Shown here: piece by piece, positions 1-9,900 of the stretch
Numbering within the stretch: the stretch's first letter is position 1
How the letters are laid out: the number at the start of each line of letters is the position of its first letter
Assembly (NCBI GenBank): GCA_015055625.1
Contig: SVHU01000025.1
Coordinates: 1 to 40,931 of the forward strand
Source: Clostridiales bacterium
Lineage (GTDB): Bacteria; Bacillota; Clostridia; Christensenellales; Pumilibacteraceae
Reading direction: 5' to 3'
DNA: 40,931 bases
Translations under genes and position numbers: made by a program
Notes under the pieces: generated by a model
What the model was told of the DNA's origin: nothing
The model's database searches: none
Seen by the model: the letters and a program-made list of their open reading frames with translations, nothing else

Positions 1-104
1 CCCCCATATTGACAGTGGGTCTGCCCACCGATTCACGAATCGCCCGAATATATACCATACCCCCATATTGACAGTGGGTCTGCCCACCGATTCACGAATC
101 GCCC
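1..104. repeat. Two direct copies of a 45-bp palindromic repeat
   Basis: Positions 1-45 and 60-104 are identical over 45 bp (period 59). Each copy starts with five C, then CATATTGACA, then the hairpin GTGGG-TCTG-CCCAC, then a second perfect hairpin CGATTC-AC-GAATCG. The same CATATTG/GTGGG module recurs at 18126-18149, 18201, 18338, 18564 and 18694. These two copies lack the right-hand CAATATG arm seen in the full copies, so they are truncated forms. The array may continue beyond the left edge. Confidence 0.9.
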
Positions 105-125
105 TTTTTTATTATAAACAAACAA

Positions 126-184
126 AAGGACGGCCCCTTCCCTACGATAAATCACCCACTACTTATCCGCATAAAGCCGTCCTT
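126..184. repeat. 9-bp inverted repeat in the prmA leader region
   Basis: AAGGACGGC (126-134) and GCCGTCCTT (176-184) are perfect inverted copies with 41 bases between them. The enclosed stretch CTTCCCTACGATAAATC resembles CTTCCTACAATAAAATC at 18742-18759 in the large repeat region, so this is probably a worn copy of another dispersed intergenic repeat. No uridine run follows, so it is not an obvious terminator. Confidence 0.5.
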
Positions 185-238
185 ACTGAAATTTCACCTG
201 TGTAAGCTGATTTCATAGGGAGCAATCCCCACTCTTAC

Positions 239-268
239 TTGACACAACGCCCCATATCGTGATAAAAT
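239..268 (+). promoter_or_regulatory. SigA-type promoter of the prmA operon
   Basis: TTGACA at 239-244, 18-bp spacer, TAAAAT at 263-268, with an extended -10 TG at 260-261. It lies 31 bp before the prmA start. The usual upstream partner dnaJ is not adjacent, so this promoter probably drives prmA-rsmE-mtaB-HIT. Confidence 0.7.
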
Positions 269-299
269 TATAAATAGATTAAAAACAACGGAGAAAACT

Positions 300-1220
300 A
301 TGCGTTATTTACAAGTAACAGTTACAACGACCACGTTTGGTAGCGACATTGTGTCGTACATTTTGGAAGAATATGGAAGCGAGGGCGTAAATATTGTGGA
401 TATCAACGATATTCGCGCAGTGCTTACGGCAAAAGAATGTTGGGACTACGTGGACGAAAGCATACTTAATTATAACGATGAAAGAGTGTTCGTAAAAGGC
501 TTTTTTGCGGAAGATTTTTCGGTTGCGGAAATTTTGGAAAAGCTTGAAGAGCTTAGAAAGAACGCTTTCGAGCCGGTTGGATCGTTAGAGCTTTCCACCG
601 ACAAAATCGACTCTCAGGACTGGGAAAACGAGTGGCGCAAGTACTACGTACCAATCGAGATAAACAACGTGGTAATAGTTCCTGCGTGGCTTAAGTACGA
701 GGGCGAAATTAAAACTCAAATCCTAATAGAGCCGGGTATGGCGTTTGGTACAGGCAATCACGAAACCACGGGAATGTGTATCGCGCTAATGCAAGACTTT
801 GAGCTAAAGAATAAGCTTGTGGCAGACGTAGGTTGCGGTAGCGGAATACTGGGCGTAGCGGCGTTAAAGCTGGGCGCAGGAAAGTGCTTTTTCAACGATA
901 TCGACGAGCTTGCAATAAAGGCTACGGCGCAGAATCTGGAGCTTAACGGCATAGACAATGGCTATGAAATAGTATGCGGAGATTTAGTGCTTGGCGAGGA
1001 AAAAGCGGACGTGGTTATTGCCAATATTACCGCGGATATCCTGATACGTTTGTGCGAAAAGCTGACATCTTACGTAAAAGACGGAGGTGTAGTAATCGTT
1101 AGCGGAATAATAAACGCAAGAGCGGACGACGTAAAAGCGGCATACAACAAATACTTTGACGAAATAAGAACTGAAAAGAAAGGCGAATGGCAGGCAATGT
1201 CGTTCAGGAAAAGAGTATGA
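300..1220 (+). CDS. prmA: Ribosomal protein L11 methyltransferase PrmA
   Basis: SAM-dependent cytoplasmic enzyme that methylates ribosomal protein L11. The 306-residue length fits the family. The N-terminal part (about 1-100) is the substrate-recognition region. The methyltransferase half carries EPGMAFGTGNHETT (around 145-158), the SAM-binding motif DVGCGSGILG (around 175-185) and the NITADIL motif that follows the core strand. The start at 300 is preceded by GGAG at 290-293. Its stop overlaps the rsmE start (ATGA at 1217-1220), so it is translationally coupled. It opens the conserved prmA-rsmE-mtaB order of Bacillota; dnaJ, commonly upstream, is not seen. Identification is firm from motifs and context. 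Confidence 0.96.
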   Translation: MRYLQVTVTTTTFGSDIVSYILEEYGSEGVNIVDINDIRAVLTAKECWDYVDESILNYNDERVFVKGFFAEDFSVAEILEKLEELRKNAFEPVGSLELSTDKIDSQDWENEWRKYYVPIEINNVVIVPAWLKYEGEIKTQILIEPGMAFGTGNHETTGMCIALMQDFELKNKLVADVGCGSGILGVAALKLGAGKCFFNDIDELAIKATAQNLELNGIDNGYEIVCGDLVLGEEKADVVIANITADILIRLCEKLTSYVKDGGVVIVSGIINARADDVKAAYNKYFDEIRTEKKGEWQAMSFRKRV

Positions 1221-1945
1221 GAAAGATTTTTATAACCTCAATAGACGGTCAAACGGTAACTCTCACAGGCGATAGCCACGCGCACCTTGCGTATGCTATG
1301 CGCTCCAGGGTAGGCGATAAAGTTGTTTTGTGTTGCGACAAAATCGACTATGACTGCGAGATTATTCGTATCACCAAAAACGAAACGGTACTTTCCGTTG
1401 GTGATTATACGCCTGTTACAACAGAGCCAGAGCTTGACGTAACGCTGTATCCTGCAATTCTCAAAGGTGACAAAATGGAGTTCGTTGTGCAAAAGTGTAC
1501 CGAGCTTGGTGTAAACGCAATAATTCCGTTTACCTCTGCAAATTGCGAATGTCGTCCTACCGCGGTAAGAGTGGACAGGCTTAAAAAAATAGCGGAAGAA
1601 GCGTCCAAACAGTGCGGACGCGGAATAATTCCCAATATTGGCGAAGTAATAGATTTTCCCGCGCTGTTAAACGAGCTTTCCTCTTATGACCTCATAGTTT
1701 TTCCCTACGAAAACGCTAAGGAAACCGACCTTAAAAGCTTTTTAAGAAGCGCATCCAAGGTTAAAAAAGTGGCAATAATCGTGGGAAGCGAAGGCGGATT
1801 CAGAGAGGACGAGGCGATCAAGATAGAGGAAATGGGCGCAACCGCCGTATCGCTTGGCAGTCGCATTATGCGCGCTGAAACAGCGTCCGTTGCCGTGCTT
1901 TCCGCGCTTATGTACGAAATGGGCGAATGGAGAATAAAACAATGA
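1217..1945 (+). CDS. rsmE: 16S rRNA (uracil-1498-N3)-methyltransferase RsmE
   Basis: SPOUT-class enzyme that methylates U1498 in the decoding centre of 16S rRNA. The N-terminal PUA-like domain spans about residues 1-70. The C-terminal trefoil-knot domain holds the SAM-site motifs GSEGGFREDE and LGSRIMRAETASVAVLSAL, typical of RsmE. An upstream in-frame extension to 1187 is open, but ATG 1217 has AGGAAAAG just before it and overlaps the prmA stop in the ATGA pattern used repeatedly in this operon, so 1217 is preferred (242 residues). It overlaps mtaB in the same way at its end. Confidence 0.95.
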   Translation: MRKIFITSIDGQTVTLTGDSHAHLAYAMRSRVGDKVVLCCDKIDYDCEIIRITKNETVLSVGDYTPVTTEPELDVTLYPAILKGDKMEFVVQKCTELGVNAIIPFTSANCECRPTAVRVDRLKKIAEEASKQCGRGIIPNIGEVIDFPALLNELSSYDLIVFPYENAKETDLKSFLRSASKVKKVAIIVGSEGGFREDEAIKIEEMGATAVSLGSRIMRAETASVAVLSALMYEMGEWRIKQ

Positions 1946-3198
1946 AATTCGTAGTATTTTCGCTTGGTTGCAGAGTAAACCAGTACGAAGGTCAGAGCAT
2001 GGTTAAAAAGCTGATCGAGCACGGTTATCAAGCAACAGACAGGCTGGAATATGCCGACGCGTACATAATAAACACTTGCTCTGTTACAAGTGAGGCTGAC
2101 AAAAAATCACGACAGGCAGTAGCCAGAGTAAAAAAGCTTAACGCAAATGCAAAGGTGTATATTTTGGGCTGTTCGTCGCAAAATAACAGCAAACCGTTTA
2201 GCGAAAAAGACGGTGTAATTCTTGTTGGCGGAGTTGCTGACAAAATGCAGTTTGTTACAAAAATTATCGATACGTTATCGGGAAAATGCGACAAAACGGT
2301 GGAAATAGCGCCACTTCCTACGGTGTATGAGGACGATTTTTCGCCCTCGCTTACAAATTCTAGAGCGTACATAAAAGTTCAGGACGGCTGTAATAATTTT
2401 TGCTCGTACTGCATTATTCCATATCTTAGAGGCAGGAGCAGAAGCAGGAGCTTGGACAGCGTGTATAACGAAGCTAAAGAGCTTATTGGCAAAACGCGCG
2501 AGCTTGTAATAACAGGCATAAACGTGTCTGCGTACGGTAAAGATATTGGACTTACGCTTGTAGACTTAATCAACCGTCTTGCGGATATACCCATGCGTAA
2601 AAGGTTTGGCTCGTTGGAGTGTACGGTAATTAATGACGAAATGTTACAAGCTATGGTAAACAGCGGTTTTTGCGGTTCTTTTCACCTGTCTATGCAAAGC
2701 GGATGCGATAGCGTGCTGAAGAAAATGAACAGACATTATACAAGTAGCGAATTTTTAGCTATTGTAGAGCTTATTCGTAAGTACTATCCCGATGCAGGAA
2801 TAACCACAGACGTTATCGCTGGCTTTCCCGAAGAGAGTGAGGACGAGTTTTTGCAAACGCTCGAAACTTGCAAAAGCGCTGGATTTTTGCACATGCACGT
2901 GTTCCCATATTCAGAGCGAGAGGGTACAAAAGCTAGCAAAATGCAACAGGTAGATAAAGCGGTAAGAGTGGAGCGTGCAAACCGTCTTATTGTGCTTTCC
3001 GAAAAAATGAAAACCACCTTTCTTTCCAGTCAAGTGGGCGCAGTTCACGAGGTATTTATTGAGGAAAAGGAAGGAGATTATAACGTCGGCTATACCGACA
3101 ATTTTATCAAAGTATATTCCACCGCGCCTATTGGTAGCTGTCTGAAACACACGATTACCGAAATTTATGGCGAAGGTGTAAAAGGAGAAATATTATGA
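1942..3198 (+). CDS. mtaB: tRNA t6A37 methylthiotransferase MtaB
   Basis: Radical-SAM methylthiotransferase that turns N6-threonylcarbamoyladenosine at tRNA position 37 into ms2t6A. The N-terminal UPF0004 domain shows the three cluster cysteines in SLGCRVNQYE, NTCSVT and LGCSSQ. The radical-SAM domain has CNNFCSYCIIPYLRGR (CxxxCxxC). The C-terminal TRAM-like part follows residue 350. ATG 1942 is chosen over 1927 because it overlaps the rsmE stop as ATGA and has GGAG 10 bases upstream; this gives 418 residues, normal for MtaB. It belongs to the prmA operon and overlaps the HIT gene by 4 bp. Confidence 0.95.
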   Translation: MKFVVFSLGCRVNQYEGQSMVKKLIEHGYQATDRLEYADAYIINTCSVTSEADKKSRQAVARVKKLNANAKVYILGCSSQNNSKPFSEKDGVILVGGVADKMQFVTKIIDTLSGKCDKTVEIAPLPTVYEDDFSPSLTNSRAYIKVQDGCNNFCSYCIIPYLRGRSRSRSLDSVYNEAKELIGKTRELVITGINVSAYGKDIGLTLVDLINRLADIPMRKRFGSLECTVINDEMLQAMVNSGFCGSFHLSMQSGCDSVLKKMNRHYTSSEFLAIVELIRKYYPDAGITTDVIAGFPEESEDEFLQTLETCKSAGFLHMHVFPYSEREGTKASKMQQVDKAVRVERANRLIVLSEKMKTTFLSSQVGAVHEVFIEEKEGDYNVGYTDNFIKVYSTAPIGSCLKHTITEIYGEGVKGEIL

Positions 3199-3536
3199 AC
3201 GACTGTATCTTTTGTAAAATCAACGCGGGAATAATTCCCTCGCCAAAGGTGTATGAGGATGACGAGATGTTTATCATCAACGATATCGATCCCAAGGCTA
3301 AAAAGCATTACTTAGCAATACCTAAAAAGCACTTCAAGTATCTTGCGGATATGAGCGAAGAGGATAGTCAAATGGTGGGAAGAATGCTTAAAAAGATAGC
3401 TGACCTTGCCCCTTCTTTAGGACTAGAGGGCGGTTATAGACTGTGCGTAAACCAAGGCGACGACCCCGGTCAAACCGTTCCGCACCTGCATATTCACGTT
3501 TTGGGCGGACAAAAAATGGATTTTCCTAAACTTTAG
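3195..3536 (+). CDS. HIT-family (histidine triad) nucleotide-binding protein
   Basis: A 113-residue HINT-branch protein, a nucleoside phosphoramidase/nucleotide hydrolase family whose cellular substrate in Bacillota is not settled. The N-terminal CIFCKI motif and the triad motif HLHIHVLGG near the C terminus (about 98-106) identify it. AAAGGAG at 3180-3186 precedes the start, and the ATGA overlap with mtaB shows coupling. Its place between mtaB and rpsU is the usual one. The operon appears to end here, because a separate strong promoter for rpsU starts 12 bp after the stop. Confidence 0.94.
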   Translation: MNDCIFCKINAGIIPSPKVYEDDEMFIINDIDPKAKKHYLAIPKKHFKYLADMSEEDSQMVGRMLKKIADLAPSLGLEGGYRLCVNQGDDPGQTVPHLHIHVLGGQKMDFPKL

Positions 3537-3548
3537 TATTAAAATCAG

Positions 3549-3577
3549 TTGACAAGACGCAACAAAAACATTATAAT
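3549..3577 (+). promoter_or_regulatory. Consensus SigA promoter of rpsU
   Basis: TTGACA at 3549-3554, 17-bp spacer, TATAAT at 3572-3577: a perfect match to the SigA consensus. It starts 13 bp after the HIT gene stop and 71 bp before rpsU, as expected for a highly expressed ribosomal protein gene. Confidence 0.92.
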
Positions 3578-3619
3578 ACTTAGGAAATCAAAGTTCAAAG
3601 AACAAAGGTGGTGTAAACA

Positions 3620-3796
3620 ATGTCCAGCATAAGAGTCGGTGAGAACGAATCTTTAGAGAGCGCACTTAAGCGTTTTAAGAGAAAGTGTCAGAAAGACAAT
3701 ATTATGGGTGACCTTCGTCGTAAGGAACAGTACGAGAAGCCTTCTGTTCGCAGAAAGAAGAAAGCAGAAGCTGCAAGAAAGCGTATTAAGAACTAA
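3620..3796 (+). CDS. rpsU: 30S ribosomal protein S21
   Basis: A 58-residue, very basic protein beginning [20 protein letters not shown], the standard S21 opening, with a lysine/arginine-rich C-terminal tail ([15 protein letters not shown]). S21 sits on the small subunit near the anti-Shine-Dalgarno region and helps messenger recruitment. AAAGGTGG at 3605-3612 is the ribosome binding site. The gene has its own consensus promoter and a terminator 26 bp downstream, so it is a monocistronic unit. In Bacillus yqeY usually follows; here an accessory GH43 gene does instead. Confidence 0.97.
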   Translation: MSSIRVGENESLESALKRFKRKCQKDNIMGDLRRKEQYEKPSVRRKKKAEAARKRIKN

Positions 3797-3821
3797 TTTC
3801 TTGCTAAATTTCAGTACAACT

Positions 3822-3856
3822 AAAATCCGATCGCAAACTAAGCGGTCGGATTTTTC
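3822..3856 (+). terminator. Rho-independent terminator of rpsU
   Basis: Stem ATCCGATCGC / GCGGTCGGAT (10 bp with one G-T pair; arms 3825-3834 and 3842-3851) with a 7-base loop, followed by TTTTTC. Confidence 0.9.
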
Positions 3857-3915
3857 TTATACGTAGCTAAAAAATTAAATTATTAAAATAATTTAACAAA
3901 AACGCCAATTAATTA

Positions 3916-3944
3916 TTGACTAAAATTGTTTTATATAATAAAAT
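3916..3944 (+). promoter_or_regulatory. Likely SigA promoter of the GH43 gene
   Basis: TTGACT at 3916-3921, 17-bp spacer, TAAAAT at 3939-3944, in a very AT-rich stretch. A better -10 (TATAAT, 3934-3939) is present, but its spacing to this -35 is only 12 bp. Confidence 0.6.
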
Positions 3945-3986
3945 AAATAAAGTAATGACAAGAAAAGTTGTGAAATGGAGGAAAGT

Positions 3987-6900
3987 ATGAAAAAAACAGT
4001 AAAATTTTTAACTAGCATAATTTTATGTGTTTTAGTTACTTTATTGAGTGTTATGGTTATTGGATGTCAGCAGTCTAAGCCTAAGCAGGAAGATCCAGTT
4101 CCTCAGCCTCCCGAGGAAGTGTATTATTCTATTACGGATGCTACGCAAGTTAAAAAAGGAACTTTGACGTGGACGGCCGACGATATGAAGGACGGCACCG
4201 TAAAAGAGGGAAGTTCCGTAACATTTACTATAACGCCAAGTACTGGATACGAGGCGGTTTTCGTGCTGGTTAATATGCAAAACGTTACTAGCTCGCTTTC
4301 AAACAACGTTTTTGTGATAGAAAACGTAACAAAAGATCTAAGCGTAGTTATTTCGTATAAAAAATTAGCGTACACACTTGACGTTCAAACTCCTACAAAC
4401 GGTAGTGTTGAGGTAGAGGGCGTAAGTGAGTATGGTGAAGAAATAACCCTTACGCCTAAGCCCGACAAAGGCTATAAGCTTAAAACGCTTACAGTAGATG
4501 GCGTGGACGTAACTAATCTTGTGATAGACAACTCCTACAAGTTCACAATCTATAAAAACACGGTAGTGTCGTGCGAGTTTGAAAGATCACAATTTACCGT
4601 AACAGTGGCTTCGTCTAAAAACGGGCAAGTAATTCTCGAAACTGATACGTATGATTACGGCGATACGGTAACGGTTAGCATAAAGCCAAACGAGGGATAT
4701 AGGCCTACGGTTATTACGTTAAACGGAAAACCGCAAACTCTTACAGGTAATACTTTTACTTTTACAATAACCGAAGACGTAGAGATTATGTGTGGTTTTA
4801 CTACTCTTAGATATGTTGTTAGCGCGCTGGATGTAAAAAATGGAATGATAAGAATTGACAATGGAAATCCATCTAAGTTTGACACTGTAACAATTACTTT
4901 TATTCCGTCCAATGGTTATGAGTTGGTGGGCGCAACTGCGAACGGACTCAATCTTACTGTTGAAAACAACCAAGCGACTTTAAGTAATATAACGGAAGAT
5001 ATAGAAATTGGCGCAACGTTCGATTTTAGTGAAGTAACCCTTACTGGATACGTTGAGTACGAAGACGGCGCAAGAGCGAAAGGCATGAACGTAAAAATTG
5101 GCGATGATACTGTTGTAACTAATAATGAAGGAAAGTATACGTATACCGCTCCTCGCGCTGACTATATCGCAAAGGTTGATACTTCCGAGTTTTACAGCAA
5201 CAAAATAAGCGTATCGCCACAAGCTCCCTATTCCTTGTTAGATACGTTAATACTCAAGAAACGCAAAGTAGGCGTAAATTCTTACGGACTTAATTCTACA
5301 GGAAATAGCAAAGTAACTCACGAATACGACGAGAGCACTCAAAGCGAAAAGATTACTACAAGCATTACGTTTAACGGAGCGCCCATGTATTTAGACGGAA
5401 TGCAGTCCGAAAACGGTGTAGTTTATTTTAGTATAAAGAATATTACCGATATGTCGATAGATAAATACGAAACAGATCCTGGTATTGGCATATACTTAAA
5501 GAGTGTTAATACTTCGACTTCGTATATTACTCATATTGTTGGAAAAACTACGAGATACTTAAAAAACGCAAGTTGGTCTAACGTTCCATATAGTGGTAGT
5601 TCTACTGTATATAATATTCATAATATCAATGAAAAATATTATTTTGCGTTTGTAAAACAGGGTAATACTGTATCATATTACGTGCAAAACAACGGAAAAT
5701 ACGAATTTGTAGGCTCGTATACCGATAATGGACTTAACGGAGAATTTTACTTTGCATTTATCGCTTCTACCAACCAAAGCGTGTTCACTCATTCTACGGT
5801 AGAAATAAACGATATATCGTTCTCTTGTGATATCAACGACGTAGATGCTCTTATAAAGGCAAATATCGAAACTTCGATAGACGGAGGCGTTCTTTCCTAC
5901 GATGATGACCGTATGTATATTGCAAGAACTGCAACGTTTAGAATTACTCCAAACGAAGGAAAGAAGCTTTCTTCGCTTTTAGTAAACGGAACGGCGATAA
6001 CCCCCACGTATACGGCGTTTGACGATTATATGTTCTCTTACAAAATAACCTCTAAAAACGTTAGCGTGGAAGCTAAGTTTGAAGACGGAGAAGAAGTAAC
6101 AGGTTTTTCTGACGGATATATGGGAACTCACAACTACGATACTTCCCTATATTATAGAAACGATCAAGATTTATTTGGAGCGGATCCCGGCGCAATTTAC
6201 GTGTCTATTGAAGACGATCCCGTGTATGGTGGCTGGTTCTATATGGCGGTAACCGGTAATAATGCGGAAAGCACTACTGCTGTGTATGGAGCGTATCCCA
6301 TTTATAGAAGTAAAAATCTTATTGAGTGGGAACAGTGTGGAGCAGTAGGTGGATGCGCTTTAGCGATAGATCCCACTAAAGATTGGGCGTTAAATGCGTT
6401 TTGGGCACCCGAGCTTTTGCAAGAAACCATTGAAGTAAACGGCGTTAAAAAGAACAGATACTATATTTACTTCAGCGCAAGAAGCAGAGTGGGTAATGCA
6501 AATACCGAATATACTTCCAAAACTGGAACTGATTGGGATAGATTATATATAGGAATAGGCGTATCCGACTGTCCGTACGGACCTTATACAATGGTTGATA
6601 CAAACAACTATTATGAGTTTTACGGCGATAAAACAACTAAAGTGAACAAGAACGGCAATGCTGTAACTCGCAATACTCCAGCGTTCAACTTCTATCGCTA
6701 TAACCCGGAAATTGCCGAGGCGTATAAGGCAAAGAATATTACGGCGGATTTCTGGCCCGCAATCGATATTTCTCCGTTTGTAGATCCCGCAACGGGTGAT
6801 ATGTACTGCTATTTCTCTCAGCACGTAAGCTCTGTATCTACTGGCAACGTAATTTGGGTAGTAAAGATGAAAGATTACATAACCCCCGATTACTCTACAA

Positions 6901-9900
6901 TGCACGTAGTATCTATTCCTGGATATTCAGTAAAATCTCTTGACTTTAAGACGTATGTAAATTCAGGAATAAATTACGGAACAAATTCTGCAACAAAAAA
7001 CAAAGTTACCCGCTATGCTTTTGACGGAAATGCAAACGGTGGCGGAGTAAACGAGGGTGCGTTCACTATCGCGCATTATGATGAGGTGAACAAACAGTGG
7101 CTTTACTATCTCACGTATTCGCCATACGGATATGGAAATAGAGGCTATTCAATTTGTCAGGCTGTGTCAACCTCTCCTTATGGACCTTTCACTAAGCTCA
7201 ATCCTAATAAGGGCTTTACAGTTGTAGGTATAGTTAATATGAATAGTGCAGGCTCTGGTAATGGAAATATTGACTACAATATGAGCAAAGACTATTCCGC
7301 GTCCATTGATTATATGGCAGGAACCGGACATCACAGCTTTGTAAAGGCAGGCGACGAAATTTTTGCTGTGTACCATTCTTTCCCCAACCCCATAAGTAAT
7401 TACGATCAAAACGGAAGTTTTATGGGAAGATGTATCTCTGTTGACAGAGTACAATTCGTAACCTCTCAAGCGCTCAAGTATAGCGATCTTGATTCTTCCT
7501 CATCCACAGCGCCCCTTCCCGTGCTTTACGGAAACGGTCCTACGTATTCGGCTCAGCCTCTTCCCGAAGTTGTAAGCGGATACGAAAATATAGCAGACGA
7601 AGCAATCATAACTTACACCAATGCAAATGCAACTGGAAAGCAATACTTAAACGATGGCTTGTACGTAACCCATAAAGTTTATAAGGATTGGGAATACGTA
7701 ACGGATAGCGAGGACGTAATAACTTTAGAGTTTTCTTCCGCTCGTTCTGTTCGTTCTGTAATGGTTTATAACTCAGCGCAATACAATTATGCGCTCAAAA
7801 AAGTTCGTTCAATAACTCTTACTTTGGCAGACGGTAGCAAATTAACTTATAACAACCTTACTCAAAACGCCGATAACTGCAATACACTTAAAAAGGTAAT
7901 GAGATACGGCGGAAGCGTAATTGCGGACTTTGACGAGATTAGCGTTAAAAAGATTGAAATTACGGTAAATAGTCAAGATAAATACAATACTGCAAATACA
8001 ACTATACGTATTGGAGATATCGTAGTGCTTGCAAGAGTTGAAAAAGAAAAGAAAGACTTTGAATTCCGTTCCGCAAACGATACTGCAAGTGAGTTTATCG
8101 TAGACGGTGTTGCTAACGATAAAGAGTGGAGTGGTAAGAATTGGTACGTTTACGATAACGGTTTATTTAGCGTACAAGCAACTGCTACAATGGGAAAAGA
8201 AGGCGTGTTTGTAACCGCTACTATATACGATAAGTACTTATTCCACATGGCTTCGGGAGGACATGATCCTAAGTTTGAAGGAATGCACCGTTGGTATAAG
8301 AATACTTATCTTAGAACGTATATGTACGTTGGCGATGTTAACAAGTACGGAAACGCTATGCTGAAGAGTGTCAGAACTTCGGCTTATGAGGTTGAATCTT
8401 CGCATAGAGTTACGGCAAATATGAGTTTTGTAGGCGATGTTAACAGTGGAAATTCGTATTCTTATACAGTAGAAGCGTACTTCCCATTCTCTAGTTTTGG
8501 CGTAACAAGCGCGCAAGAAGCGTACCTTGCTTTCGAATATCAGCGCCCTGTTGCAAACAACGAGATTAATCCAATAAAGTATGTGATTGGCGACGTTGAT
8601 CTTACAAACATTTCCACCTTTATTAAACTAAATAAAAATGGCTACGTTTCGGGCTTTAATTCAACGTTTGGTAATGGAAATAAAGGATCGTCAGTACTTG
8701 GAGGATGGACGAATATAACAAAAACAGGCATAGAAAGCACAGCTATAAATCCAAGCAAAGTATATTTATCTGATGTATACGGAAATGATCTTGTAGCAAC
8801 TACAACTATTTCTACAAAAGCTGGCTCTTACAAAGCAAAAGCAGGTTTTGTTATAACGACTTCTAATGTGGAAAAATCTTATATATTAGATTTAAGCTAT
8901 TTAGAAGATGGCAAAAAACTTAGCCGAATTGCAATATATTCGCTTTTCTATGGCAGAAAAGATCTTGTTTATGACGATTTAGGTAAAGCTACGGACGCAT
9001 ATCTTGATAATACAACCCTAAAACTTGTAAAGATTGGTGACGAAATTGCGTTGTTTGTAAACGGCAAGTTTGTATATTCAGAAAGCGACGTAAGACTTTT
9101 AGGCAATGCGGAAATCGGGCTTTACAGCGAAGGCGCTAGCATTTCGTTTGCTTCTGTTTCTTGCAATCTTGATAAAACGCAAGCAATAAAAGAAGTACAG
9201 AATATTTATAGCGTAAACGAGTTTTCACACTACGCTTTAAGAGTAAATGCAGGTTTTATTAATACCGACAAGCTTTATTTGTACGTTCGTCCTGTTGTTG
9301 TGGCTTCTGGTTATGAACTTAGCGCTATTAATATAAACGGAAATGATTATACCGACAAGATTGAAAATGGTCAGCTTTTGGTTGAGTATGCCGATAAAAA
9401 GGATGCTGTAATAAGAGTAGAAGCTAAGTCTGCAACAGTAGTAAAAGTTTTGGGAAATCTTACAGTAGACGGCTTTAAGGCTTCCAACGTAGCGGTTAAG
9501 TTTGTGTCCAGTAATGGTTATTCGCTCGAAATAATAAAAGACGCAAGTTATTCCGTGTCTTTGCCGGCAGGCACATATTCTGTTTATACATCGTCTAGCG
9601 ATAGAGGTTGTACCGTAGCTTCGCTTAGCGTAACTACTGAAACAACAGTAAATCTTGCTGTTCCTTCAAGACTTTTGGGCGGAAGCGCAACAGTAAACGG
9701 TAAAACGCATTATTCTAGTAATACTTACGCTCTAAATAATGCAGGTACTGTGGCTAGTGCTAAAGACGTAGGACTTGGAGCTGTTATATTTACGGGTGTA
9801 TCGTCTGACTGCGCGGTTATTGAGTTTACATCAGAGTGTTTCCTTAATCCTGCTTCGCTTCCCGAGGGAGCAAAGTACGAACAGGATGCTACCGTTAGTG

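Noticed and set aside
1187-1216. Upstream start for rsmE (and similarly 1927 for mtaB, 26195 for rsgA, 14251 for ligA, 34238 for recG)
   Set aside because: In each case the downstream ATG has the better-placed ribosome binding site or the ATGA overlap used across these operons.
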